From the NCBI GenBank assembly GCA_000151295.1, contig GG745364.1:56170-120169 (forward strand): a stretch of 64,000 nt of DNA, in the 5' to 3' direction. The notes under the pieces were generated by a model. That model saw only the letters and a program-made list of their open reading frames with translations. It was not told the origin of the DNA and did not search any database. Source of the stretch: Allomyces macrogynus ATCC 38327 (lineage: Eukaryota > Blastocladiomycota > Blastocladiomycetes > Blastocladiales > Blastocladiaceae). A program made the translations under genes and the position numbers. Of the stretch, positions 11,023 through 20,176 are shown piece by piece (the first letter of the stretch is position 1; each line of letters opens with the position of its first letter).

Positions 11023-12444
11023 CTACTCCACCACACCCGACACTGATACACTCCCTTCCTCTGCCGCAACCGCCGCCATTTGCTGCTGTCGCCGGCGCTC
11101 CTTGCGCCGCTCCACCGAATAGACCCACTCGAACGCCGTCTCTGTTACCAAAAATGCAGCCGAAAGCAGCGACAACGCCGCGACCTGAATCCGAGCCGGA
11201 ATCGCATCCACCAAAACGACGGTCAAGAACGCCGTCCAACCGCCGAGGAAGAGCAGGACCAGCACCCGCATCGCGCGCATCACGGGAGCCGCACGAACGC
11301 CCGTCGCTGAATCGGAGCTGTCAGTCGACGTCGACGACGCGCACGCGACTTGCGGTAACGTCGTTGGCGGCGGGCTCAGTACGTACGACGCGCTCGCCAA
11401 TGCAGGGACCGAGCCCGGCGCGGGCGCAGGAAATTCGGATGGCGGTGGTGGCAGTGGGATCGGTCGTGGCGGACTCGTCGATCGCGGTCCCGGGCGCGAC
11501 GTTGACGTCGCGGGGCGCTGACCTTCCGCCTCGACTGGCGCAGGCGGGACCGGCGGCATCCAACTTGGCGCCGCAATCTCATCCGTATTCGGCGTGCCTG
11601 AAACACTTGTCGCTGCCGCGCCGCCATTCCCCACGCGCGACGTGGACGGACCCGCGATCCCGCGCCCGCCGGGTCGGAACGCCGACGGCAGTGTCCCTCG
11701 CCTGCCGCCCATCCCAGTCGTCGCCGTCGACGACAACCGGCCTTTCGTCGGCCTCCTCCTTCGCTCGGGCACTGCCGATTCGACCCGGTGCGGTCTCGCA
11801 CTGCGTAGTTCCGTGACCGTCGGCGGCGTATCCCCCGCGAGCGTGCCCAAGACCATTTCCAACGCCCACGACGACCCAAACGTGGCGAGGACGGGCAGGA
11901 CGGCGAGCGGAGCCGCCGTCCATGCGGGGAACCGTAACGTCATCGCCCAATTTTCCGGGTCGTCGCGGCGGAGCGCGTCGACAACAACGAGCGACTCGAC
12001 AGCGACGAGGACCAGCGCGCACAGGACGTACGTGCCAACCAGGAACCGTTTCCGTAACGCGGGCGAGACGACAACGAGGCGCGCAACGCGGTGCGCGGTG
12101 GCCAGGGTGATCAGGATCGGCGACGGGGCCGTGGTCAGCAGGAGGGGCACGAGGTACGGCCATTTCCATCCCTCGGGGGGTGTGGAGTGGGTGACGAGTA
12201 ACCGGACGGCGAGTGAGATTTGGTTGATGCCGGAAATGCCGAGGAGGGCCGCGACCACGAGGAGGAGGAGGGCACGTGCGGTTTTCTTGCCGGGGATCCG
12301 GCGCACCCGGGGGAGGGTCGTATGGAGGGAGGCGAGCGCGAGGGCGAGGGTCATCGCGGAGAGGACGATCGTTGTCCATAGATTGCCGGGGCATGGTGGT
12401 GTGGGCGGGTCGGCGTCGAGCAAGCTGGCGGGATCTGGCGGCAT
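11023..12444 (-). CDS. Seven-helix membrane protein with a long loop before helix 6, family unknown
   Basis: One uninterrupted frame of 473 aa from the ATG at 12444. Upstream in-frame sequence is arginine-rich and looks non-coding. I count seven hydrophobic helices starting near TTIVLSAMTLALALA, ALLLLVVAALLGISG, YLVPLLLTTAPSPILIT, FLVGTYVLCALVLVAV, APLAVLPVLATFGSSWA, then VLVLLFLGGWTAFLTVV and ALSLLSAAFLVTETAFEW. About 190 residues rich in Pro, Ser, Arg and Thr separate helices 5 and 6. A basic tail (VERRKERRRQQQ) follows. The 5+2 helix layout with a large fifth-to-sixth loop is the topology of a GPCR with a long third intracellular loop, but I see no diagnostic GPCR motif. It could equally be an unrelated multipass protein. 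Confidence 0.7.
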   Translation of the reverse strand: MPPDPASLLDADPPTPPCPGNLWTTIVLSAMTLALALASLHTTLPRVRRIPGKKTARALLLLVVAALLGISGINQISLAVRLLVTHSTPPEGWKWPYLVPLLLTTAPSPILITLATAHRVARLVVVSPALRKRFLVGTYVLCALVLVAVESLVVVDALRRDDPENWAMTLRFPAWTAAPLAVLPVLATFGSSWALEMVLGTLAGDTPPTVTELRSARPHRVESAVPERRRRPTKGRLSSTATTGMGGRRGTLPSAFRPGGRGIAGPSTSRVGNGGAAATSVSGTPNTDEIAAPSWMPPVPPAPVEAEGQRPATSTSRPGPRSTSPPRPIPLPPPPSEFPAPAPGSVPALASASYVLSPPPTTLPQVACASSTSTDSSDSATGVRAAPVMRAMRVLVLLFLGGWTAFLTVVLVDAIPARIQVAALSLLSAAFLVTETAFEWVYSVERRKERRRQQQMAAVAAEEGSVSVSGVVE

Positions 12445-12769
12445 GGTTCTCGCGTTGGTGCTTGTGCGCGACCTTGGCGTGAGGCGACCGGACAGGATGG
12501 TCGAGAGTTGCACGACCGACCGAAGTGCTGTCGCGCGCGTACGAGCGGGTCGGGCTGCGTCAAGTCGCGCTGTGCAGAGGCGAGAGTGTTGGTCGCGATG
12601 TCGGACACGAGAGATGGGAGTACTTGAGTTGCCAGCTGAGCGAACCCGCTGCTCCCGCGTCATCTCGCTCCGGGTGCTTCCCCGGCGCGTGCACAGGCAG
12701 CGCGAGACGAACAATAAGCGCGCAGGCAGGGCGTAGAAGCGTGCGCGCATACGAGCGGCGCGCGCGCGT
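12445..12769. other. Short intergenic stretch upstream of the seven-helix gene
   Basis: 325 nt between a leftward gene start and the 3' end of NAA38. The open frames here are arginine-rich and unsupported. Confidence 0.4.
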
Positions 12770-13185
12770 TTATTCTCCGTGGTTCGATGCGGGCGCGAGG
12801 TCCGCCTGGTCGACGAGCAGCGGAAGCGCGGCCACAGCCAAGGCCTCAACTTTCGTGAGGTGCTTGCCGGGCACCATGACCATGGCAACGTGGCGCTCGT
12901 CGCCTAACGAACGAACCGGGAGAACCATTCGTCGGTCAAAAACGTCGGGTCGTACAAGGAACGGTCGGAAGAGCTGACCGGACCTTGCGGAGTGATCTCG
13001 ACCGTTTCCGAGAGCACCAGGTTGCGGTCGCGGTCGGTGCACTTGAGCTTGCCCGCGAACACGCGGCCGTCGGTGACGTGCACGCGCAGGACTTGCTCGA
13101 GCAGCGCGTGCAAGGGCGTGGCGACGGCAGCGGGGCCAGTCGCTCGTGGTGGAACGGGTGGAGGGGTGATGCTGGTTGCTGCCAT
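12770..13185 (-). CDS. NAA38: LSM-domain protein, NatC auxiliary subunit NAA38-like
   Basis: Two exons (13185-12984 and 12903-12770, intron 80 nt) give 111 aa. The Sm1 half reads LLEQVLRVHVTDGRVFAGKLKCTDRDRNLVL (seen in two halves) and the Sm2 half after the intron reads HVAMVMVPGKHLTKVE. The combination DGRVF-x-G-x-x-x-CTDRDRN-x-x-L with a late PG-x-H-(L/I) motif is typical of NAA38/LSMD1, the small subunit of the NatC N-terminal acetyltransferase. Other Lsm proteins usually end Sm2 with IRG. The splice choice (donor after CCGCAAG, acceptor GTTAG) is the only one that restores the Sm2 frame. Confidence 0.82.
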
Positions 13186-13563
13186 GGTCGGTCGGTTGGT
13201 CGGCAGAGATCACGCCGTTGATGGTGTTCTTGTCGCTTCGGATGCCCGACGCTGGCGCCGTTGATGTGCCGCGAGTCGTCGTGGTCCTCGTCGTGCGCCT
13301 GGTCGGCCGAGTTCTTGACTCGCAGAGGGGAAAAGGAGCAGAGCAGACAGCAAGCGACAGCAAACTGCAAGGGGCTGCAGCATCATGATGAGGTCCGACG
13401 AAAGTCCATCACTCGCATGATCGACAACGGAACCGAAGCCAAGGCTGCAAAACCAGCTCTTTTGTCGCTCCGAAAATACTGCTCGCTATGATTCCGTTGC
13501 CGGTATAGTCTCAAAGTCGTTCTTCACCCACCCTCAAGTCCACGTGCCCACGTCCCACGGCCT
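13186..13563. other. Intergenic, no gene seen
   Basis: 378 nt holding the NAA38 promoter region and the 3' flank of the glycosyltransferase gene. Nothing conserved is visible. Confidence 0.4.
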
Positions 13564-14990
13564 TCATGCATGACGACGGCCCTCTGCGTCGTCCTGCCCA
13601 GCATCCATACCAAGAGCATCTCCCACGGCCTGCCCAGGATCACCGCGACTCTTGCACCCGCACGGCGATCCACATGTCGCCCAGTTGGCCCATCCGTTTG
13701 CCATGGCGTGCGAGCTCAACTGGTCAACGAACACAAGGTCGCTGCTACCCGCCGCTTGCCGAATCGACCCCGGCAAGACGCGCGCCTTGGACACGGCGCG
13801 TTCCGTGGCAACAGTCGATGTACACACGGACGCTGGGATCACATCATGCTTGTGCCCGTGCGGCCGCGGCGCAAGCACGGCAAACTGGTGCGCGCTAGGT
13901 TCGACCCACGTCGCGCCAAAGTCGGCGAGCCAGGTCCCGATCAGAGCTACGAAGTGGTGGAGAGGGTCGGTGAGGGCCAGTGAAATCGTAACACAAAGAA
14001 AGCAGAGCGCACGGACCGTTGTCGTCGACCGCCGTCGACCGCCACCAGTTGTCGGCCCCCTGGGCCGCAATCTCGTCAACCAAGTCACGCGAAATCAGAA
14101 ACGCCGAGTCGCGCGCGGGCGCCCGGTTCGACCGTGCCGTTGCGCCCTGCGGCGTGGCCATGATCACGCGCGACGACGACCGGAGCAGCATCATCTACGT
14201 CGTGCCCGTTCGTCAAAAACGTCCTGCACCTACAATCAACCCCGAACCCGTTCCGTACCTGCGCGCGCAACTGCCCCGGATGCAACAATACATGGCTCTC
14301 CGCCTTCACGACCCAGTCCACATTCTCCGATGCGCTCTCCGCAATCGCCTGGAACATGGCGACCACGGGCGACGAGCCGCGCCCGGACCCACCAAGCATC
14401 GGCCGAATATCCGACTCGCCGCGGCGCCGTGCGAGCAACACCGGTTTTGCGTCCTCGGCAAAAAACACCAAACACATGCCGTGTGCTTTCAAGAGGCGCG
14501 CGTCGGCCCACGTCTCACGCACGACTTGCCGCGCCTCAATCTCGCGGTAGTCCCCGAGCCGCGTCGGGATTGCCACGACTAGGTCCACATTGGGGTCCTG
14601 GCACGCGACGGGGAGGTCGGCAGTCGGGTAGAACGCGCGGGCAGCACGGCCGCGTGGGGCGGTGGCAGCGCGACGTGCCGTTGGAGATGCGGCGCGAGTA
14701 TCGGCGTTGCGGAAGAAGACGAGTGCGAGCGTGACGAGCAGGCCGCCGACGACGAGAAGGAACAGTGTGCGGCGCCGCCGGACGGGGTAGCTCGACCAGT
14801 AGCAATCCATGGCCGTGACACGCGCGATTTTGGCACGGTCGGATGGTGACCAGTGCGCGTGTCTGCCAGTGCCGCCGCCGATGGGTAGCGTGGGGAAGCA
14901 CCCGGGCGCGGCGCGGTCGGGCTTGGTCTTGCCGGACGTGTCCATTTCCTTGGGCAGTGCTCCGTGGCCGCATTCGAGGTCGTGGTCCAT
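13564..14990 (-). CDS. Type II membrane glycosyltransferase, GT31/galactosyltransferase-like
   Basis: Three exons (14990-14259, 14194-14017, 13946-13564; introns 64 and 70 nt) sum to 1293 nt, 430 aa. A short cytoplasmic N-terminus ends in basic residues (YPVRRRR), followed by one signal-anchor helix (TLFLLVVGGLLVTLALVFF), which gives Golgi-type type II topology. The lumenal part has VDLVVAI, ARQVVRETWA (the R-x-x-x-R-x-T-W motif of GT31 beta-1,3-glycosyltransferases), DWVVKAESHVLL in the place of the usual D-(F/Y)-x-x-K-T-D-D-D region, DSAFLISRDLVDEIA, and DDNALIGTWLADFG in the place of the E-D-V-x-x-G motif. The altered acidic motif leaves the metal site uncertain. An alternative start is the Met at the membrane anchor. 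Linkage and acceptor cannot be inferred. Confidence 0.7.
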
Positions 14991-15416
14991 GATTACGATG
15001 TGGAAAGTGGGGATGAAGAGTGGTGGAGGTTGGCAGGCAAACGGGTTGGCCGCTGGAGAGGGTTGCAAGAAGTGCCGAGGGCGTCGCGCGCAGCAGGAAA
15101 AACAGACGACGCGTCGTCGTCGTCGTCGTCGTCGTCAAAGTCTGAGCGTTTCGTTGCTGCCGGTTGCAAGTGGCTGCGGGCGGGTTGGGTCGCTACGCTT
15201 GAGATCAGCGCTTTGCAGCCGACAAAAGCCGGCCAAGGTGAAGATTAGCGTGATGTTGATCAAAGCAGCTCATGCTTGTTCATTCGAATGATGGCTGTGA
15301 CAGGTTTTCATTAATCAAGCAGCCCCTGCCTAAACCACACCACCGGCCCAAGTGGCCCAGCAACTCCGCGCTGCTTTGATCCTCCTTTTCGAGCACGTCC
15401 TTCGAGAATCCTCACC
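14991..15416. other. Divergent promoter region, GT31-like gene / ribosomal P2
   Basis: 426 nt between divergent genes. It includes a trinucleotide microsatellite (listed separately) and a C-rich leader just before the P2 start. Confidence 0.45.
15112..15136. repeat. (CGT)n trinucleotide microsatellite
   Basis: About eight uninterrupted CGT units directly upstream of the glycosyltransferase gene, in its probable 5' leader or promoter. Read on the minus strand it is (ACG)n. Confidence 0.85.
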
Positions 15417-16211
15417 ATGAAGCACATCGCCGCCTACCTGCTCGCCGTCCTCGGTGGCAACGCCTCGCCCTCGGCCGCCGACGTGTCGAAGATCCTCGCC
15501 GCCGTTGGCGTCGACGCCGACTCGGCCCAGCTCAACAAGGTTATTGCTGAGCTCGACGGCAAGAACGTCGAGGAGGTCTGTAACCAGCACACTGCGATCT
15601 CGATTTTCATGACCAGCACCACCGCATTCGGCCACGCACGTTCGACCCGGCACCGTTCATTTCGCGCTCGCACGAATGCCTGTGGAAACGCTGCTCGAAG
15701 GCGTTTCATCGGTGCCGGGTTGCTCGTGGCCGAGTTGCCGCTTTTTGCCCCAACGCCAACGGATGGACGGGCGTGACTACCTCGGTGGTCCACCGATTCG
15801 TGCCGACCGGCCTGCTCCATCCGTTGCAAATCGGCGCAAATCGCTGTGGAAACGCTCTCCAAATCGTCCATGTGGGGAATTGCTGCCCGAATTTGCGATG
15901 CTGACCGAAATGCCGCTCGTTGTCCCTTCCCTCTCGCACGCACGATTTTCGTTCCTCTTTCCACCAGGTTATCGCCGAGGGCATGACGAAGCTCGCCTCG
16001 GTCCCGTCGGGTGGTGCCGCTGCTGGTGCCGCTGCCGGTGGTGCCGCCGCCCCGGCCGCTGCCGCGGAGGCTGCCCCCGTCGAGGAGGAGAAGGAGGAGT
16101 CGGACGACGACATGGTGCGTTTGCTCGCAATTTTGGCCCTTGTTGGCGCTGAACGGACTACTGACGAGTCTTTTTTCCACGATTTTCCAGGGCTTCGGTC
16201 TCTTCGACTAA
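15417..16211 (+). CDS. RPP2: 60S acidic ribosomal protein P2
   Basis: Stalk protein of the large ribosomal subunit that dimerises with P1 and recruits elongation factors. Three exons (15417-15575, 15968-16114, 16191-16211) give 108 aa. The N-terminus [15 protein letters not shown] and LAAVGVDAD segment is P2-specific, followed by an Ala/Gly hinge, an acidic [11 protein letters not shown] stretch and the invariant GFGLFD tail. The tail is encoded by a 21-nt last exon. Intron 2 is ordinary (76 nt), but intron 1 is 392 nt, the longest intron I resolved in the window. Confidence 0.97.
15576..15967 (+). other. Unusually long first intron of the P2 gene
   Basis: 392 nt against a local norm of 55-95 nt. 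It contains a 13-nt direct repeat (CTGTGGAAACGCT at 15680-15692 and 15844-15856). Ribosomal-protein introns often host snoRNAs or regulatory elements, but I could not find a convincing C/D box pair. Confidence 0.7.
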
Positions 16212-17463
16212 GCGATCTAGTCGGCCGAGAATGTTGCGGTTGCGCACGGGTCTTTGTCCGACCGGTCGCATGCCAATACACTTTTTTGAAACACATCGCT
16301 CTGTCGTTTGCGATCTTTCGTGCGATTCCTCGAATCGGTCAGCACGCCCGCGTGCGCATCGCTGTCTTGCTTCTTTCTTGATCCCTGGTTTGGGCACAAC
16401 ACCGTTCTGCTTCGTCTACGTCTCGACCCTCGTCCGCGGCTTGCTTGCCAGGTGTGCGAGTGGTTCTCGAATTGCAACGGCGCTCGATCCATGAACTCGT
16501 CCCCAATCCGTTCACGGTTCCATCCCGACTCTACTTGCAACTTGCAAGCGCATCGTGCAATCTCGGACCCCGCTTCACCCTTCCTTCCTGCTGCTTTGCA
16601 CTGGCGGTTGGGTTGCACATCCGTCGTCACTCTGCAACGGAGGAAAGTTTGATTTGGGGGGGAATTTCAGGAGGCAGATATCGTCGTTTTTGCGAGCTGA
16701 GAAGCAGAGCAGCAGCGCAAGCTGTTGCGAGATGGAGCACGATTACCAGCACAATATATTGCGGTCACATGTGTAATAAATCTGCATCCACCGCACTTTG
16801 GCAAACGTCCGAACACTTCAAATCGTTCAGCACACCAGCCGTTCCCAAGCGCGCCGTGAACCATGGCTCGCACCAAGTTGCAACTGGCCGCAATCCGCCT
16901 CGGCGCGCATAATATCCAGCTGGATAGCGCCAGATCACGGCTCGAGATGACTTGCTTCTCCTCCCTGGCTGCTCCTCCACCACCACTTCTGTGCTGATTT
17001 GCGGCCGACTCGCACGCTACGCAATTCCTAGACGCCCGTCCCTTTGACTGGCCCCGCTCCACTCTTGCCCACCCGCCCACCCTTCCACGCGGACCCTTTG
17101 ATCCGCCCGCCCAACTTGGCGCCGCCCTCGACTCCAGCCCGACTCGGGTGATCCAGCTGACCGACCGACCGACCGACCGACTTGCCCACTCGCGACACCC
17201 CCGACGTGATTCTCGCTTCGATTCGTTTCGTTTTTCCCCGGCGCGGCCTCTGTCGTCGCCGCCGTAGACTGCCGGCTACTTGCGCTCGACGCCTGCATTG
17301 CGTCTCGTTTGCTCGGCCTGCCCATCAATCAACCCGCGGCTGCTTCATTTTGCTTGCCGCCCGTCCGGCCGCCCGTGCATTCTTTCCCGCTCTCGCGCGC
17401 TCGGTCCTCTGTCGACTTTCTCCTCTCCGCTCTTCAACCACCCGCCGCGTGCCCCGCACCACC
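16212..17463. other. Long intergenic region, P2 3' flank and TPH-gene promoter
   Basis: 1.25 kb with no supportable ORF. A tetranucleotide (GACC)n tract lies at about 17159-17182, and the last 100 nt before the next start are C/T-rich, as often seen in fungal 5' leaders. Confidence 0.45.
17159..17182. repeat. (GACC)n tetranucleotide repeat
   Basis: About six units of GACC in the upstream region of the TPH coiled-coil gene. Confidence 0.75.
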
Positions 17464-19587
17464 ATGTCGACCGCGTCCGCGATCCCTGTGCAAAACGGCC
17501 CGCCGACGGGGATCAAGCCCGCGGCCAATACGCACAAGGCCACGCGGTCCCTGCCGACGCCGGGGTACTACACCGGTACATTCCACCCCCTCACTTCCCA
17601 CCCCTCTTCCCCTCCCCCACTCTCTAACCCAGCCCCCTCCCCCTCGCTAGGCCTCGGCGGCAAACCCGGTAGCCTGACCAAGCTGCCCGTGCCCGGCAGC
17701 GCGCGCACACGGCGCCCGATCAGCTCGATCACGCCCGCGGGCCACGGGAAGCGCGCGCGCAGCGAGACCCCCGGTACGGCCGGCGCGTCGATTCCGTTGG
17801 TGTCGTATGGAGGGCGCAAGGAGGAGGTGGGCAAGGAAGGTGGGGCGGTGGAGGTGGGCGAGCCGTACACGCCGAATTGGAAGTTGCAGGAGGAGTTGCA
17901 GGATGAGGCACGTTCACGCGATCCACTTTGAGAAGAGGAGAGGCAATGGGACTCACCTGGCGGTGGTGGCATGTAGAAACAACGGCTGCACGACCAGTCC
18001 GTAGCCATGGTCGCGCAGTGGCATAACACGATTGCCGGGCAGCGCCGCCGGCGGCTGTATGCGCACAAGGAGCGCGAACGGATGGCCGAGGTACGCACTA
18101 CGCCGTGCAAAAGTTGGACGACGTCGAGAGATGGGGTACTCACACCCGCGTGCACGGACGATAGATCCAGCGCCAGGAGATGGACAAGGACTGGGAGGCC
18201 GTAAAGGCCGCGGAACGGCAGGCGCTCGTCGACCGCGCCAAGAACATGCAGTACCTCGAAGACGTGCGCGTGCGGCAGCTCAAGTCGCAGGCACTGATCA
18301 CGCAGGTGCTCAAGGTACGCTTGATGCTGTTTCGAGATTGGCACCGGACCGGCGGGCCCATTGTGAGCATGAGCTGACGCACACACCGATCGCCATTCTA
18401 CTAGGAGCGCAAGGCGCAGCTCGAGTACAAGTCGGTCGAGCAGGCACTCAACCAGGAGCGCGCGCAAGACGAGCTCGCTGCCGAACTGGCCCGTCTCGCC
18501 GCCGCCGACAAGGAAGCCGCCGAGATGCAGCGTAAAGTCAAGACGATCATGCACGAGACGGCGCAGACGAACCTGCAAATGTCCGAAGCCCGTCGCGCCG
18601 AGCAAGAGCGCGAAAAGGCGCAGTTGCGCGAATGGTTTGCGGCACAGTCGGAAAAGGCGCTCGAGGACGCGCGCGAGCTCGAGGAGCGCGAGCTTTTGCG
18701 CAAGCAACAGCAGACCAAGGAACTCGTCACGATGCTCGACTGGGCGATTCAGGATAAGCAGGAGCGCGAGAATGAGGCCGATGGCGACGAGTCGGAACTC
18801 GATCGGATCAATGAGCATATCATGCGCATCAAGGAACGGATCGCGCTGAAGCGCAAGGAAACCGAGGCGGCCTTGATTCGGTCGCGCGTGTTGCGCAACG
18901 AGTATGTCGCGACCAAGGCCGTGCCGATCCAGGACCAGTTCCGCAAGACGCGCGACGAGTTCTTGCATAAGATGGAGCACGCGCACGAGGGCGAGCTCGA
19001 GCACCGGCTGCGCGCCGAGGCCGATCAGCGGAAACGCGATATGCAGGCGTGCGTCGAGGCGATGCAGCGCAGTGTTGAGGACCGCCGCCGCCAGCAGGTC
19101 CTGGAAAAGTTTGAGGCCGCCGAAGTGCGCAAGCAGTCCGAGGAGCTGGCGCGGAACGCGGCGCGGTCGGCGGATCGTCGCAAGGATCGGACCAAGAAGA
19201 TTCAGGCCGTGTTTGGCAACGACTACCGCCGCGAGATTGTACGTTTTTTTGTGTCGCTCGGTGTGATACGACCGGGTTCGACTTTGGGAGCACAACCTGA
19301 TCGCGCTTGCTCGATCCTTGATCGACTAGTCCGAGCATGTCAACGTCAACGCCAGAGTCAAGGCCGCGCACAAGCAAGAGTACTCGCAGGCTGTGGAAAA
19401 GCAGCTGCAAGAGGACAGGCAGTTCCACCAGTTTGCAATGAAGTTGTGCAAGGACCTGCGGTCTATTGGCAACGACCCGGCGCCCGTTGAGAAGCGGCTG
19501 GCCGAAATGGACCTGGATCCGCGCGCGCGGCAGCCGGTTGCGAGCGAGCGTGCCTCCGACACGTTCCACCGGCTCGGGTTCCAATGA
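17464..19587 (+). CDS. Flagellar TPH-domain coiled-coil protein (CFAP210/CCDC173-like)
   Basis: Six exons (17464-17575, 17651-17907, 17977-18090, 18165-18314, 18405-19238, 19330-19587) sum to 1725 nt, 574 aa. After a Pro/Ser-rich N-terminus the protein is nearly all charged coiled coil: ERKAQLEYKSVEQALNQER, ELLRKQQQTKELVTMLDWA, EYVATKAVPIQDQFRKTRDE. This is the trichohyalin/plectin-homology (TPH) architecture of axonemal microtubule inner proteins such as CFAP53, CFAP45 and CFAP210. CFAP210 is the best guess from the C-terminal QEYSQAVEKQLQEDRQF region. Intron 2 begins GC (AG|GCACGT), because no GT donor keeps the frame. Intron 1 (75 nt, no stop) could be retained. The gene implies a motile flagellum in the life cycle. 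Confidence 0.78.
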
Positions 19588-20176
19588 GCGGTAGCGATGA
19601 CGACTGGCGAAAAAGATGGCGAGGAGGGAGCGCGTGTACAACTTAAACGGACGGACGCAGAGGGGGAGGTACAGGAAGGGTGAGCAGGTGGACTCTTGCT
19701 AAGTAAACCTTAGTTTGGGCGCGTAATTTCTCGGTCTGGTTGTTGTTGACGTTGCGAGGATTTTATCGACAGCTTCATGCAGCGTCGTGTCTGTCGTGCT
19801 GATGGTTGTCTTTCGACAGTGTCGAGAAACGTCTGAGTGTCGTTGGCACTTTCATTTCGACTTCTTTCTGCTCTCTCTCCTCTGTGCCTGCCAGGCTGGC
19901 CCACAACGCCACATCGCGCTGTGTCATGATCGACTCTTTTTCGACTCGATGCCGGCGCCCTGGCGGTAGACGCGTGACATGGCCATTCGCCATCAGTGCC
20001 AAGATTTTCGACAGGGTGCTGTGGTTGCTGGTGTTACTGCTCCCCAATTACTTAAGAACACCACGTCCGCCACTGCCAACTTCGACTCGGCGCAATCTCC
20101 TTGCAAATCGTCGTCGATCACGGTCTCCGTGCCCAGCTTGGCACGTCAAATCGACGTTTGAGTCTTCGCACCAGCC
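19588..20176. other. Intergenic, no gene seen
   Basis: 589 nt between two rightward genes. Nothing conserved is visible on either strand. Confidence 0.45.

Noticed and set aside
17568..19295. A 575-residue minus-strand open frame
   Set aside because: Antisense shadow of the TPH coiled-coil gene (Leu/Arg/His-rich), no independent features.
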